Source: JAUIAI01 sp050633665 (lineage in GTDB: Bacteria; Pseudomonadota; Gammaproteobacteria; Burkholderiales; Burkholderiaceae_E). From it: DNA of 64,000 nucleotides. This document shows positions 1 to 8,962 of the stretch, piece after piece. The notes beneath the pieces are model-generated. The model was given only the letters and a program-made list of their open reading frames with translations, had not been told where the DNA came from and did no database searches. The number at the start of each line of letters is the position of its first letter. The first letter of the stretch is position 1. The stretch lies in contig JBOEGY010000002.1 in NCBI GenBank assembly GCA_050633665.1, forward strand, positions 124,001-188,000, read 5' to 3'. Position numbers and translations under genes: made by a program.

Positions 1-2
1 CA

Positions 3-530
3 CAGTCGCCACTGGCACAGCAACCTCCTGCGCTATTAAAACTGCTGCCGGCCCGCAAATCTGAGCCGTTGCAACTCAGTGCGCTGCCTGCGTCAGCATT
101 GCGTGCGCCAGAGATTATTCCGCCTGATGCGCCATTGCCTCCGCTGCCAGTCACCCAGGCCGGGCGTGAGCAGCAGGCAACCATCAGTCATTTTCTTACC
201 GGTCGGGTTGTGGAGTTCGAGACCGGCCGCGACGTACTGACTCGTCCGGGGCAACAGGCACTGAGCCAGTTGTTGGCTATTATTCAAGCCCATCAGGACA
301 CCATCATTACCATCCAGGGACACACCGATAATGTTGGTGATGAGGCAAGCAACCTGGAATTGTCATCGGCGCGGTCGGTTAGGGCCAGGGCTTATCTGAT
401 TGCGCGAGGAGTCGAGCCAGACCGGCTCAGAGTACAAGGCTTTGGCGAAAGGAGGCCGTTAGCGAGCAATCGCACAGTCGAGGGGCGAATTCGCAATCGC
501 CGGATTGATTTCGCCGTCTCTGACCGCTAG
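3..530 (+). CDS. OmpA/MotB-domain protein, C-terminal part (5' end outside window)
   Basis: The reading frame is open to the left edge, so the gene begins before the window and about 175 residues are visible. The TTG at 69 is internal. The visible part starts with a Pro/Ala/Leu-rich linker. It ends in a complete OmpA-like peptidoglycan-binding domain carrying the typical GHTDNVG segment, a following N-x-x-LS-x-x-R helix, and a GFGERRPLASN stretch before the terminal RIRNRRIDF strand. Such domains bind diaminopimelate in peptidoglycan and anchor outer-membrane proteins, lipoproteins or motor stators. The missing N-terminus would decide which, so only the domain can be named. Confidence 0.85.
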   Translation, partial: QSPLAQQPPALLKLLPARKSEPLQLSALPASALRAPEIIPPDAPLPPLPVTQAGREQQATISHFLTGRVVEFETGRDVLTRPGQQALSQLLAIIQAHQDTIITIQGHTDNVGDEASNLELSSARSVRARAYLIARGVEPDRLRVQGFGERRPLASNRTVEGRIRNRRIDFAVSDR

Positions 531-613
531 TTTGTTTGATTGACACGACGGGTGGTTCCTCGTGAACCCCTTCGATTGGTGAATCCCCGGTTCCGTATGG
601 CATCATTGCGACG

Positions 614-1129
614 ATGGTTGATCCAAGTCTTGAATCCAGTTCCCAGCCTGAAACGAACCGCCCGCCGCGGTCCGGGTCAGAGGGCCGTAACGCCTCAAAG
701 GCGAGCGGGCCCATCCAGTTCACCACCCTGAATCGCTGGCGCCGCGAGCGTTCGATGCTTGAGGTGTTCCTGGTTAACGGACAACGTCTGGTTGGTCGTA
801 TTCGGTCATTTGATCGCTTTTCAATGCTCCTGGACATGCCCGCCGGTGGTTGCTTTGTATTCCACCATACGGTCAGCACGGTGCAACCCGCTGGCAAAGG
901 CTCCACCCGCCGTCCGGCGCGCCCGTCAAGAGACCGCGAGTCCGGGCTTGACGAAGGGGCAAGCCGGCGAGATCCGGCTCAACCCAAGAGCTACGCGTCC
1001 AGTGTTGGCTCAGGCAAAAGCCCGTTCCCGGCTGAGCCTGCCCGTCGCCCGGCAGGGCCCGGTACAGCGGCACCAGCGGTTAAAGTGGAGCGGCGCAAAC
1101 GTCGCACGATCCAACGAGACCCTGAGTAA
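614..1129 (+). CDS. Hfq-like Sm-fold RNA-binding protein with long basic C-terminal tail
   Basis: The product has 171 residues. Residues about 36-92 align by eye with the Hfq Sm domain. An N-terminal helix ends in RRER (residues 43-46), like the rim arginine patch of Hfq. An LVNGQRLVGRIRSFDRF block matches the Sm1 motif, and FHHTVSTV matches the Sm2 motif YKHAISTV. The conserved Sm2 lysine is replaced by histidine (H84), while the next histidine is kept. Canonical Hfq has about 70-100 residues and starts almost at the Sm domain. Here about 35 residues precede it and about 80 low-complexity Pro/Arg/Ser/Ala residues follow. There is no miaA or hflX neighbour, so this is probably a paralogue and not the housekeeping hfq. 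RNA binding is inferred. Confidence 0.7.
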   Translation: MVDPSLESSSQPETNRPPRSGSEGRNASKASGPIQFTTLNRWRRERSMLEVFLVNGQRLVGRIRSFDRFSMLLDMPAGGCFVFHHTVSTVQPAGKGSTRRPARPSRDRESGLDEGASRRDPAQPKSYASSVGSGKSPFPAEPARRPAGPGTAAPAVKVERRKRRTIQRDPE

Positions 1130-1358
1130 CCCAGGGATCTTTGTTCAAACCGCTCCGACTGGTCAGCGGTGCCTGTGGAAAAATCTGGTAAATCGGCAGG
1201 TTTAAACCGAATCGTCGGTTAAAAGGCCTTTAGGTCGGGATTTCTGACGCCCCGAATCCGCAAACCAGTGATCTCGGTCATGTTGTTTCAAGCTTTTGCT
1301 GGAGGATCTTGACCGGCTCCGGTACGATCGCGGCATTAGAAAAAAGGTTACTGACTCA

Positions 1359-1937
1359 ATGATCACCAGACGCCAGATACTGTCCGCCGGGACGAGTGCA
1401 GCGATTGTTCTGCCAACCTTCTCGCCGGTCAGCGCACTTGCGGCAGTGGCTACCAGCGCTGCTTCAAAAGGAAATACTGCTGCCGCCGCCACGCCCAGCG
1501 TGCTCACGCTCAAGCATTTACATACGCACGAAACCAGCCATTTCAAGGTCAGCGATAGCAGTCGCCTGACCAAACAAGATGTTGCCAGGTTCAATCATTT
1601 CATGCGTGACCACCACAATGGTCAGATCGGATCAATGGACCCCAATCTGTTGCTTCATCTGCTGTCGTTGCAGCAAGTCCTTGAGGTGAAAGACACGGCA
1701 TTCGAGGTCTTGTCGGCGTTTCGTTCCCACCAGACCAATGTAAAACTGCGTCGTCGCAGCAAACGCGTGGCGGTAAAAAGCATGCATTTGAAGGGACAGG
1801 CTATCGACATCCGTCTACCCGGTGTGAAGCTGGCCGATCTCCATGCTGCCGCGCTTGATCTCAAAGTTGGCGGCGTCGGCTTATACCGTCGCTCCAAATT
1901 CATTCATCTGGATACCGGCCGGGTGCGCCGCTGGTAA
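1359..1937 (+). CDS. MepK-like (DUF882/YcbK, M15-fold) murein endopeptidase, Tat-type signal
   Basis: The 192-residue product begins MITRRQILSAG, followed by a hydrophobic stretch and an alanine-rich region, a twin-arginine-type signal. The ATG at 1359 is chosen over an upstream in-frame start at 1296 because it places the signal at the N-terminus. The metal site typical of the family is visible: H143 and D150 in HLKGQAID, and H183 in FIHLD. The family includes E. coli MepK, which cleaves 3-3 cross-links made by L,D-transpeptidases. An L,D-transpeptidase lies immediately convergent across one terminator, as ycbB and ycbK are neighbours in enterobacteria. Substrate specificity is inferred from family and context. 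Confidence 0.85.
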   Translation: MITRRQILSAGTSAAIVLPTFSPVSALAAVATSAASKGNTAAAATPSVLTLKHLHTHETSHFKVSDSSRLTKQDVARFNHFMRDHHNGQIGSMDPNLLLHLLSLQQVLEVKDTAFEVLSAFRSHQTNVKLRRRSKRVAVKSMHLKGQAIDIRLPGVKLADLHAAALDLKVGGVGLYRRSKFIHLDTGRVRRW

Positions 1938-1951
1938 GCGTCATATGCATT

Positions 1952-1985
1952 AAAAAAAGCCGCCGGTGAACACGGCGGCTTTTTT
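1952..1985. terminator. Bidirectional intrinsic terminator
   Basis: A perfect 8-bp stem (1958-1965 with 1973-1980, AGCCGCCG/CGGCGGCT) has a 7-base loop. It is flanked by seven A on the left and six T on the right, so it can stop both the plus-strand mepK-like gene and the minus-strand L,D-transpeptidase gene that converge on it. Confidence 0.85.
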
Positions 1986-2030
1986 ACGGGTGCTACTGAT
2001 GGTTGTCGGCCAGACTCAAAAGCCTGCAAC

Positions 2031-3824
2031 TCAGAAGCTCTCAATGCTGAGCTGTGCCAGCTTCTGGCCTTCAGCGCTATTGCGTGCAGTCGCGTTCACA
2101 TTCTCGCTGTTCATGCTGGCCCAGCGCTGAACCGAGGCAATCGTACGTGGGTTGTAATCATAGACATCGGGTAGAAACTTGATCTGGCCGTTGTCGGCGA
2201 TTCGGACTGTTTCATAAGAAAAGACCACCATGACCGGACGAGTCGGCTTGGCATAGCTGGGCTTCTCAGCGATCGCCGCCGCTTGCAGGCGCTCTTCGGT
2301 CCAGTGTGGACTGTCCTGAAGGATCAGACGCGCCAGGGCCATGGGATCTTCAACCCGAACGCATCCGTGGCTGAAGTCTCGTTGGGTCCGGCCAAACAAG
2401 CGCTTTGCCGAGGTGTCGTGCAAATAGATGCCGCGAGCGTTTGGCAGGACAAACTTGAAGCGTCCCAGGGCATTCTTGGCACCCGGTCGCTGGCGCAGTT
2501 TTGCCGCGCCACTGGCCAGCAGGTCGAGTAGTGCCGGGGTGGCATCGCGATAAACACGTCCGCCGCCAGTGGTAATTTCCATGTCCATGCGGCGTAGGCG
2601 ATCAGGGTTTTGACGCAACCGGGGCAGAATTTCCTCTTTGGCTATTGAGGCCGGTACATACCAATAAGGGCTGACTTCAAGCCGCTTTATCTGGCCGACA
2701 TAAATTGGAGTTGGTGACTTCCCCGAGCGACCAATTACGACGCGGGCATCCAGCGGCTCTGCGTCGCTCTGTCCGTTGCTAGTCAGTCGAAACTCTGGCA
2801 GATTGACGCGAATAACTCGGGCGTCGCCCATATCGGGCAACCAGCGTAGGCGTTCCATCGACAGTTCGAGTTGTGCCACTCTCTCAAACAGAGGCGTATT
2901 CAAGGCTGCAATTGTTTTGCGGCCAACGATGCCGTCGGCGACCAGGCCATGACGGGTTTGAAAGCGTTTAACCGCCTGCACGGTAAACAAATCGTACAAG
3001 GGCGCGAGAATCGGCGCGGCAGCGTCGGCGGCGATGTTCTCTTCACTCACAAACGAATCAAGACGGCTTGCCTCCAGAAAGTCATGCCGATCCAGGTCGC
3101 CCAGAAAGACCAGACGATCCCGCAAGTCATTAACTGCCATCGCGCGCATGCCAGGCTCGAGAGTGGCGGCCTCAATCGGGCGCAGCGAAGTTGAGCGTTC
3201 CTGGTCAGCCAGGGTGCGGTATTTAGCCAGGGCGATTCTCAGCGCCTGATACTGCTCATTGGCCGGGTAGGCGGTTTCGAGCAGATCGATCACGGATTCT
3301 GCCTGCCAGGCTTGATTCAGTTCGGTTCGGGCATTCCACTGGCGAGCCGGTATGTCGATGTCGTCGTGAATCTTTCTGGGGTCCAGCGCACCAAGTTTGG
3401 CGTGACTCAGAAAACAGGTCACCCGAGTGGTCATGTCCTGATTGAACGCAGCAATTTCCGTGGCGAGTGGCGTCGTTGCTTCCTGGTTTTGCGTCTGAGC
3501 CAGTCGGGCCAGAAGCTGCTCGGCCCGAGCATCGAGTTGATCGGCATGATAGTCAGCCGGATCCAGGCCGTGCGTATAGGCGCTGAGCAAAACCGATCTG
3601 GCAGCGGCCAGCGCAGGGGCTGCTTCGGAAGCGCCGATCCAGGGGTGGCCCTGGGTCGGGCGTTGTTCGCACTGTCTGATTTGCGTCGGCGAGGCGCTGG
3701 CACTGACGGCGATGCTCAGCAAGCCGGCAACCAGCCCGACGTTGATGGCTGTTCTGGCAACCTGTGCAGAAAAAACGGGCTGAACTGTAGCGGAGAAAAA
3801 CGACTTGCCTGAATGCTGAACCAT
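2031..3824 (-). CDS. L,D-transpeptidase, LdtD/YcbB type
   Basis: The 597-residue product has an N-terminal signal or anchor, a scaffold region, a peptidoglycan-binding repeat (VKRFQTRHGLVADGIVG, where the end of an F-x-x-x-H-G-L-x-x-D-G-x-x-G pattern is clear) and a YkuD catalytic domain. The catalytic motif SHGCVRV is at about residue 488, preceded by an IYLHDT segment that supplies the active-site histidine. Such enzymes make meso-DAP to meso-DAP (3-3) cross-links in the periplasm. The ATG at 3824 has AGGA four bases upstream. A TTG at 3881 in the same frame has no ribosome site. Length and domain order fit the long LdtD group. It is paired with the convergent MepK-like endopeptidase. Confidence 0.9.
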   Translation of the reverse strand: MVQHSGKSFFSATVQPVFSAQVARTAINVGLVAGLLSIAVSASASPTQIRQCEQRPTQGHPWIGASEAAPALAAARSVLLSAYTHGLDPADYHADQLDARAEQLLARLAQTQNQEATTPLATEIAAFNQDMTTRVTCFLSHAKLGALDPRKIHDDIDIPARQWNARTELNQAWQAESVIDLLETAYPANEQYQALRIALAKYRTLADQERSTSLRPIEAATLEPGMRAMAVNDLRDRLVFLGDLDRHDFLEASRLDSFVSEENIAADAAAPILAPLYDLFTVQAVKRFQTRHGLVADGIVGRKTIAALNTPLFERVAQLELSMERLRWLPDMGDARVIRVNLPEFRLTSNGQSDAEPLDARVVIGRSGKSPTPIYVGQIKRLEVSPYWYVPASIAKEEILPRLRQNPDRLRRMDMEITTGGGRVYRDATPALLDLLASGAAKLRQRPGAKNALGRFKFVLPNARGIYLHDTSAKRLFGRTQRDFSHGCVRVEDPMALARLILQDSPHWTEERLQAAAIAEKPSYAKPTRPVMVVFSYETVRIADNGQIKFLPDVYDYNPRTIASVQRWASMNSENVNATARNSAEGQKLAQLSIESF

Positions 3825-3998
3825 TGAATCCTGTTGCCTGAGAAGACCAAGAAAGCGCTGCTGCGCCAACACAGGAGTCAATGTAGGTATTTGCGGTCTC
3901 GCCGGCTGTTAACTACTTCGCGATCGCTATAAAAAAATCCGACAGCGCCATAAGAGCGTGATATTTGTCACGCGATTCACCATTCGCGATCGGCGCGA

Positions 3999-6050
3999 CT
4001 AGCGGCGCTTTGAGAAAGCGACAAACCAGTCGATTGCCTCAGGGTTGGCCATCGAAGCTCTATTGATCACTTTCGCCGGTTCATGCCCAAGCAGGATTCT
4101 CTTGACCGGGACTTCGAGTTTCTTGCCAGACATGGTTCGGGGGACTTCGGCAATTTCCCAGATCCCGTTGGGCACATGGCGATTGGAAAGCGCCGAGGCG
4201 ATTGCCGCTTTCAGTTGATCGGCCTGCGGTTCGGCGAGCTCTGATCCTGGTCCTCCAAACGGCTGCCTGGGGACAACGAACAGAAGCAGTTGAGAGGGTT
4301 TGCCCAGGTATTCCAGATCCACCACGAGCGAGTCGAGGACCCAGTCAAAGCCTTCGATGACCCGATACAACTCACTGGATCCCATTCGGATACCGTGGCG
4401 ATTGATTGTCGAGTCCGAGCGCCCGTAAATTACGGAAGTGATCGATTCGGGTTGTTCAAATAGTGCCAGCCAGTCTCCATGCTGCCAGGCGTGAGGCCAG
4501 GTCTCAAAGTAACTGGTTCGGTAGCGCTCCCCATCAGTATCTCCCCAGAAATAGAGCGGCATTGAAGGCATTGGCTCGGTAACGACCAACTCGCCTACTT
4601 CGCCGAGTTGAGATTCCCCGGATTCATTGAATGAAGCGACCGCACATCCGAGCCCCCGGCATTGCATTTGCCCGGGGTAGACCGGCAATGCCGGGCTGGA
4701 AGTTAAAAATGCCGCTCCGGGATCGGTCCCGCCTGAAATTGAAGCCAGCAATATATCGCTGTTGATGTTTTTATATACCCACTCATACGCTTCTTCGGTT
4801 AATGGGGAGCCGGTGGCGCCAAGTGTCTTCAGGCTGGACAAGTCATGATCCGCGCGTGGGACGATGCCAGCTTTCATATTGAGGCCGATAAAAGCCGGGC
4901 TGGTGCCAAAGAAGCTTGCTTTTTCCTGTGCGGCGAAATCCCAGAGTGTATGAAGGTCCGGGTAACCCGGGTTGCCGTCATAGTGCAAGACGGTACAGCC
5001 GGTGGCCAGAGTGCTGACCCACAGATTCCACATAATCCAGCTCGTTGACGAGAACCAGAAAAATCGGTCGTCACGTCCGACGTCCAGGTGAAACCGGTTT
5101 GCTTTCAGGCCCTCTAGCAAGGTGCCACCATGGCCGTGCACGATCGGCTTGGGCATTCCGGTCGTCCCTGAAGAATAGACAATCCAGAGCGGATGGTCGA
5201 ATGGCACCGCAGCGTACTCGGGCGTGGCATTCGGGTGATTGACGGCGTCGCACCACAACGAAAAATCGACCCGATGCGCATCTTGCTGGCAGCATTGAAT
5301 GACCGCATCCGCATCAGGCGTGCCAGCGAGTTCGGCGTCACTCAGCAGCGGGATATAAACCAGCGCCTCAAGGTCCGGTAACTGAGCAACTAGGTCGGTA
5401 ACAACTCCGGTACGGTCATGGTCTTTGCCCGAGTATCGGTAACCATCAACGGCGAACAGGACTTTCGGTTTGATTTGTTGGAAGCGGTCGAGCACGCCAG
5501 TGGCACCCATGTCGGGAGCGCAGCTTGACCAGATAGCCCCAAGGCCGGTGGTCGCGAGCATTGCAACGACGGTTTCCGGAATGTTTGGCAGGTAGGAGAC
5601 ACATCGGTCTCCGGGTGTTACGCCTTGCGCTTTGAGGTGTTTCATAAGCGCGCCGACCTGGGTTTCCAGCGACTTCCAGGTGATGCTTCTGCGCGGCGTG
5701 AGTTCGCTGCGAAAAACCAGCGCCTCGGTTTGTCCGGCGTCCGGTTCCTGCGCGCGTCTCAGCAGGTGTTCGGCATAGTTGAGCGTAGCGCCCTCAAACC
5801 ACTTCGCGCCAGGCATTTGCCGCTTGAGCAAGACTTGCTTGTAATCGCTGTGGGAGCGAATTTCAAACCATTGCCAGACGGCTTCCCAGAAAGCTTCGAT
5901 TTCGTCAGTAGACCATCGCCAGAGGCTTTCATAGTCGGGCAGGTTCAGCCCGCGAGTTTGTTGCAACCAGGCGGTAAACCGAGTGATATCCGCGGCCGCA
6001 GTGCGGGTCGCATCAGGGCGCCAGATTGGGGTGTTCGAGACTGAGTTCAT
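3999..6050 (-). CDS. aacS: Acetoacetate--CoA ligase (acetoacetyl-CoA synthetase)
   Basis: The 683-residue protein belongs to the ANL (adenylate-forming) superfamily. It carries the family P-loop VYSSGTTGMPKPIVHGHGG, the ISGGTD segment, the YGRSDSTINRHGIRMGSSELY hinge region and the C-terminal PRTMSGKKLEVPVK with the catalytic lysine. The length and the N-terminal IWRP start match acetoacetyl-CoA synthetases, which activate free acetoacetate to acetoacetyl-CoA for PHB or ketone-body metabolism. It appears to be transcribed alone, and no PHB-cycle neighbour is seen. Confidence 0.93.
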   Translation of the reverse strand: MNSVSNTPIWRPDATRTAAADITRFTAWLQQTRGLNLPDYESLWRWSTDEIEAFWEAVWQWFEIRSHSDYKQVLLKRQMPGAKWFEGATLNYAEHLLRRAQEPDAGQTEALVFRSELTPRRSITWKSLETQVGALMKHLKAQGVTPGDRCVSYLPNIPETVVAMLATTGLGAIWSSCAPDMGATGVLDRFQQIKPKVLFAVDGYRYSGKDHDRTGVVTDLVAQLPDLEALVYIPLLSDAELAGTPDADAVIQCCQQDAHRVDFSLWCDAVNHPNATPEYAAVPFDHPLWIVYSSGTTGMPKPIVHGHGGTLLEGLKANRFHLDVGRDDRFFWFSSTSWIMWNLWVSTLATGCTVLHYDGNPGYPDLHTLWDFAAQEKASFFGTSPAFIGLNMKAGIVPRADHDLSSLKTLGATGSPLTEEAYEWVYKNINSDILLASISGGTDPGAAFLTSSPALPVYPGQMQCRGLGCAVASFNESGESQLGEVGELVVTEPMPSMPLYFWGDTDGERYRTSYFETWPHAWQHGDWLALFEQPESITSVIYGRSDSTINRHGIRMGSSELYRVIEGFDWVLDSLVVDLEYLGKPSQLLLFVVPRQPFGGPGSELAEPQADQLKAAIASALSNRHVPNGIWEIAEVPRTMSGKKLEVPVKRILLGHEPAKVINRASMANPEAIDWFVAFSKRR

Positions 6051-6126
6051 CCGGCGAGACTAGCACTTCCCGCAGGCTACCTCGATCCAGGGTAATTCAC
6101 TGCGTCATCAGTGACTGACAGGCAGA

Positions 6127-6160
6127 TGAAAAAAGGGCGCCACCCTGAGGCGCGCCCTTT
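6127..6160 (-). terminator. Intrinsic terminator after the cold-shock gene
   Basis: A 9-bp stem (6132-6140 AAAGGGCGC with 6152-6160 GCGCCCTTT) has an 11-base loop. Read on the minus strand it is followed by a run of T, about 25 bases after the csp stop codon. Confidence 0.8.
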
Positions 6161-6184
6161 CCAGACTAACGAGTCCGAGACGGT

Positions 6185-6394
6185 TTACACCGGACGGATT
6201 TTGCTGGCCTGCAGACCTTTACGGCCCTGGGTGACTTCGAACTCGACTTTCTGGTTTTCAGCGAGGGTTTTGAAACCGTCGGATTGAATTTCGCTGAAGT
6301 GGGCGAAGAGGTCTTCACCGCCTTCACTTGGCGTAATAAAACCGAAGCCCTTCGACTCGTTGAACCACTTCACGATACCTGTTTGCGTTGCCAT
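6185..6394 (-). CDS. Cold-shock domain protein, CspA family
   Basis: This 69-residue protein is a single cold-shock domain. It contains the nucleic-acid-binding motifs KGFGFITP (RNP1) and DLFAHFS (RNP2), and the opening TGIVKWFNESKGFGF pattern. Proteins of this family melt RNA secondary structure and act as RNA chaperones. It is monocistronic with its own terminator. The specific paralogue (cspA, cspC, cspD and so on) cannot be assigned. Confidence 0.95.
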   Translation of the reverse strand: MATQTGIVKWFNESKGFGFITPSEGGEDLFAHFSEIQSDGFKTLAENQKVEFEVTQGRKGLQASKIRPV

Positions 6395-6723
6395 ACCTTA
6401 GTTACCATTTCCTTAACGTAAGAAGAGTAGTCCCGTTATGAACAAGACTACCTAAAAAAACACCGAGCCAATCGGGCTGGATCATCAACAGAAAAGGAGG
6501 CCTTGACTGCCAACAACATCACCGTCTATGAAACGGGTGCTTGCCGGATCAGAACAGATGCGGCAGACCAAGTCAAGCTTTATTGACGATTGAGTTGAGA
6601 TCGATATCTTAGTCAGGTGTTTTGGGTATGGATTCGCCGTTTTTTGCCCGTTTTCAGAGCATAGGCGCTGCCTTGGGTCGCGAAAATGTTCTCACCGGAA
6701 AAGGTTATAAAAAACCGTGAACT
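6395..6723. other. Intergenic region: csp leader and promoter zone
   Basis: No open frame here looks coding. The part next to the csp start contains an A-rich stretch and would form the mRNA leader. Long 5' leaders are usual for cold-shock genes. No clear cold box or other defined motif could be assigned. Confidence 0.4.
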
Positions 6724-6936
6724 TTAAGTAAAACACCAGAGTCCGGTACAGATCCCGAATATCCATTGAACGATTGCGTCAAGTAGGCTGCCAATCAGCA
6801 GGACTGGCACCGATACCGCGACCACCATCAGCACGATTCCGCGCCAGGTGGGTCGGGGTTCGGGGATCTGGTGTCCCATGACCGTCTGAACCGGTCCTTT
6901 GCCTGGCAGGAAAGACAGTTTATTTTCCAGAGTCAC
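6724..6936 (-). CDS. Small inner-membrane protein of unknown function
   Basis: The 70-residue product has a polar N-terminal third ending in PEPRPTWRG. A continuous hydrophobic region follows (residues about 33-69) with room for one long or two short membrane spans, and the tail is aromatic and Cys-containing. No family is recognised. It is divergent from the FemAB-like gene at 7049. The composition and clean membrane profile argue for a real gene, but there is no homology evidence. Confidence 0.5.
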   Translation of the reverse strand: MTLENKLSFLPGKGPVQTVMGHQIPEPRPTWRGIVLMVVAVSVPVLLIGSLLDAIVQWIFGICTGLWCFT

Positions 6937-7048
6937 GGCAGCGCCTTCAGCGGGTTTTGATAGAGGTGATTCGGCAGCGCGTGGGCTCAGGCCAACAGCC
7001 GATACTGCCCGGCTCGTCGCGAGCGGCGTGGCGCCCTAAGATCGCGGC

Positions 7049-7978
7049 ATGGACATTGTGTGGGAAACCCGGCAGCCAGCTCAATGGGAGCAGTTGCATT
7101 TCGAGCAGGCTGGCGCTTTACAGCAACATCTCGCGTTTGGCACGGCAATGCAGGCGTTGGGCACGGAATGTGTTCGCGCGCGCGTCGAACAAGACGGCGC
7201 GGTAATTGGCATTGCCCAGTTCGTCGTGCGGCGGATCGCCGGCGTTGTGGGTCTGGCTCTTTGCAGTCGGGGACCCATCTGGCGAGACGGTATCAGCGAT
7301 GAACAACGCCGGCTGGCCTGCAAACTCATGGCCGGCAGCCTGCCGCAGCGTCGACCCCGGTTCGTCTTTTACGCGCCCGATACGCCGCCGGGAATGGCGC
7401 CTGAAGCGGCAGGCATTCCTGGCTTTACCCGGGTAATTACCGGCGTCACAACTGTTCTGATCGATCTGAGCCAAAACGACGAGGAGATCAGGGCGGGCTT
7501 ACATCCGAAGTGGCGCAATCGTTTGGTGGCCGCCGAAAACTCGCCGCTGAAATTCAATCGTGTGGGTGAAAAGCTCGCCCAGTACCGATGGGTACTGGAC
7601 CGGGAAGGGGTTCAGCGTCAGCAGCGCTCGTATCGAGCGCTGCCGGCCGAGTTTGTCCCGGCTTATCAGGCTGCGGTGGGGGCAGGCAAGCCTTCAGTGT
7701 TAACGGTCAGAGCAGACCTGGGCAAGGATGCCGTAGCGGCGATGCTGTTTGTCATTCATGGGGCGGCGGCGACTTATCACCTGGGCTGGAGCGACGCTCG
7801 CGGACGAGAACACAGCGCGCACAACCTTTGTCTCTGGCGCGCGCTGCCACTTTTGCGAGAATTACAGGTCAGGCAGCTCGATCTGGGCGGGGTGAACACG
7901 CAAAGAGGCGCATCGCTGGCGCGCTTCAAGCTGGGAGCTGGCGGCTCGGTTTTGCTGAACCCCGGCACTTTCCTTTAA
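7049..7978 (+). CDS. FemAB/FemX-like GNAT-fold aminoacyl or acyl transferase
   Basis: The 309-residue protein has the double GNAT arrangement of FemAB-type proteins. The segment TTVLIDLSQNDEEIRAGLHPKWRNRL is the typical strand and basic helix seen in FemAB and methicillin-resistance-type proteins. The second half has AAMLFVIHGAAATYHLGWSD and a closing LDLGGVN segment followed by a conserved FK. In Gram-positive bacteria such proteins add amino acids to lipid II. In proteobacteria, relatives occur in exopolysaccharide or cell-surface clusters and their substrates are mostly unknown. A glycan gene group begins about 1.2 kb downstream, so a surface role is plausible but inferred. Confidence 0.75.
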   Translation: MDIVWETRQPAQWEQLHFEQAGALQQHLAFGTAMQALGTECVRARVEQDGAVIGIAQFVVRRIAGVVGLALCSRGPIWRDGISDEQRRLACKLMAGSLPQRRPRFVFYAPDTPPGMAPEAAGIPGFTRVITGVTTVLIDLSQNDEEIRAGLHPKWRNRLVAAENSPLKFNRVGEKLAQYRWVLDREGVQRQQRSYRALPAEFVPAYQAAVGAGKPSVLTVRADLGKDAVAAMLFVIHGAAATYHLGWSDARGREHSAHNLCLWRALPLLRELQVRQLDLGGVNTQRGASLARFKLGAGGSVLLNPGTFL

Positions 7979-8017
7979 GCTGCGGGTTCTCTGATCAGAC
8001 ACCCGGTATCGATTCTT

Positions 8018-8962
8018 ATGCTGAATCCGCAGGCAAAAGCCCTTCTTGATTTGATTTCTTCACTGGGCTTTGAGCCCATGAATGAGTTGCCGGTCGAAGA
8101 GGCCCGGAAGAATTACCGGGATCGTCGTCATGGCACGCAACCGGAAGCGCCGCCGATCGGGGCGGTAGTTGATCATCAGGTGCCTGTCGCCGGCGGAACT
8201 ATCACAGTGCGTGAATATCGCCCCGGCGGGGCGGCCCAGGCAAGCGCGCGATTGCCGGCGCTGGTCTATTTTCATGGTGGCGGCTGGACGATCGGCGACC
8301 TGGATACTCACGATACTCTGTGCCGATCCCTGTGCGCCGGCGCTGAATGTGCCATCTATGCCGTGGATTACCGGATGGGGCCTGAATTCAAGTTTCCTAC
8401 CGCTGTCGAGGATGCCCAGGCTGCCTTTCAATGGGTGTTGACTGAATCTGATCGACTGCGCGTTGACCCCACTCGCGTTGCGGTTGGCGGTGATAGCGCC
8501 GGCGGTAATCTGGCTGCGGTCGTCAGCCTGCAGACGCGCGATCAGGGCTCGCCCGCGCCGGTTTACCAGTTGCTGATCTATCCGGCGGTTGATCAGCGCG
8601 CCGGTCATGATTCGCATGAACGCAATGGCGAGGGCTATCTGTTAACCCAAATTCTGATGCGCTGGTTTCGGGAGCAGTATCACGCCCATCCCGATGAATA
8701 TCTCGACTGGCGGGCGTCGCCGTTACTGGCCGAGTCGTTTGCGGGCCTGCCGCCCGCATTGGTGTTGACAGCAGAATATGATCCGCTGGTCGACGAAGGC
8801 CAGGCCTACGCAGCGGCCATGGACAGCGCCGGGGTGCCGGTTGAGGCCGTCATGTTTCCGGGGCAGGTGCATGGATTCATCACCATGGGCAAGGTGCTCG
8901 ATGATGCCAATACGGCGGTCAAGCTCTGTGCGGCGCGCTTGAAAACGGTATTCAATGGTTGA
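8018..8962 (+). CDS. Alpha/beta-hydrolase esterase, hormone-sensitive-lipase family
   Basis: The 314-residue protein has the family IV esterase hallmarks: the oxyanion motif HGGGW, the nucleophile elbow GGDSAGGN, a DPL segment with the catalytic Asp, and a late VHGF with the catalytic His. It has no signal peptide, so it is expected in the cytoplasm. These enzymes hydrolyse short acyl esters. The natural substrate cannot be told. It begins 39 bases after the FemAB-like gene and may be co-transcribed with it. Confidence 0.9.
   Translation: MLNPQAKALLDLISSLGFEPMNELPVEEARKNYRDRRHGTQPEAPPIGAVVDHQVPVAGGTITVREYRPGGAAQASARLPALVYFHGGGWTIGDLDTHDTLCRSLCAGAECAIYAVDYRMGPEFKFPTAVEDAQAAFQWVLTESDRLRVDPTRVAVGGDSAGGNLAAVVSLQTRDQGSPAPVYQLLIYPAVDQRAGHDSHERNGEGYLLTQILMRWFREQYHAHPDEYLDWRASPLLAESFAGLPPALVLTAEYDPLVDEGQAYAAAMDSAGVPVEAVMFPGQVHGFITMGKVLDDANTAVKLCAARLKTVFNG

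Noticed and set aside
3956..3973. Inverted repeat GCGTGA-TATTTG-TCACGC after aacS
   Set aside because: A six-bp stem with no T-run, so not a convincing terminator; no regulator could be linked.
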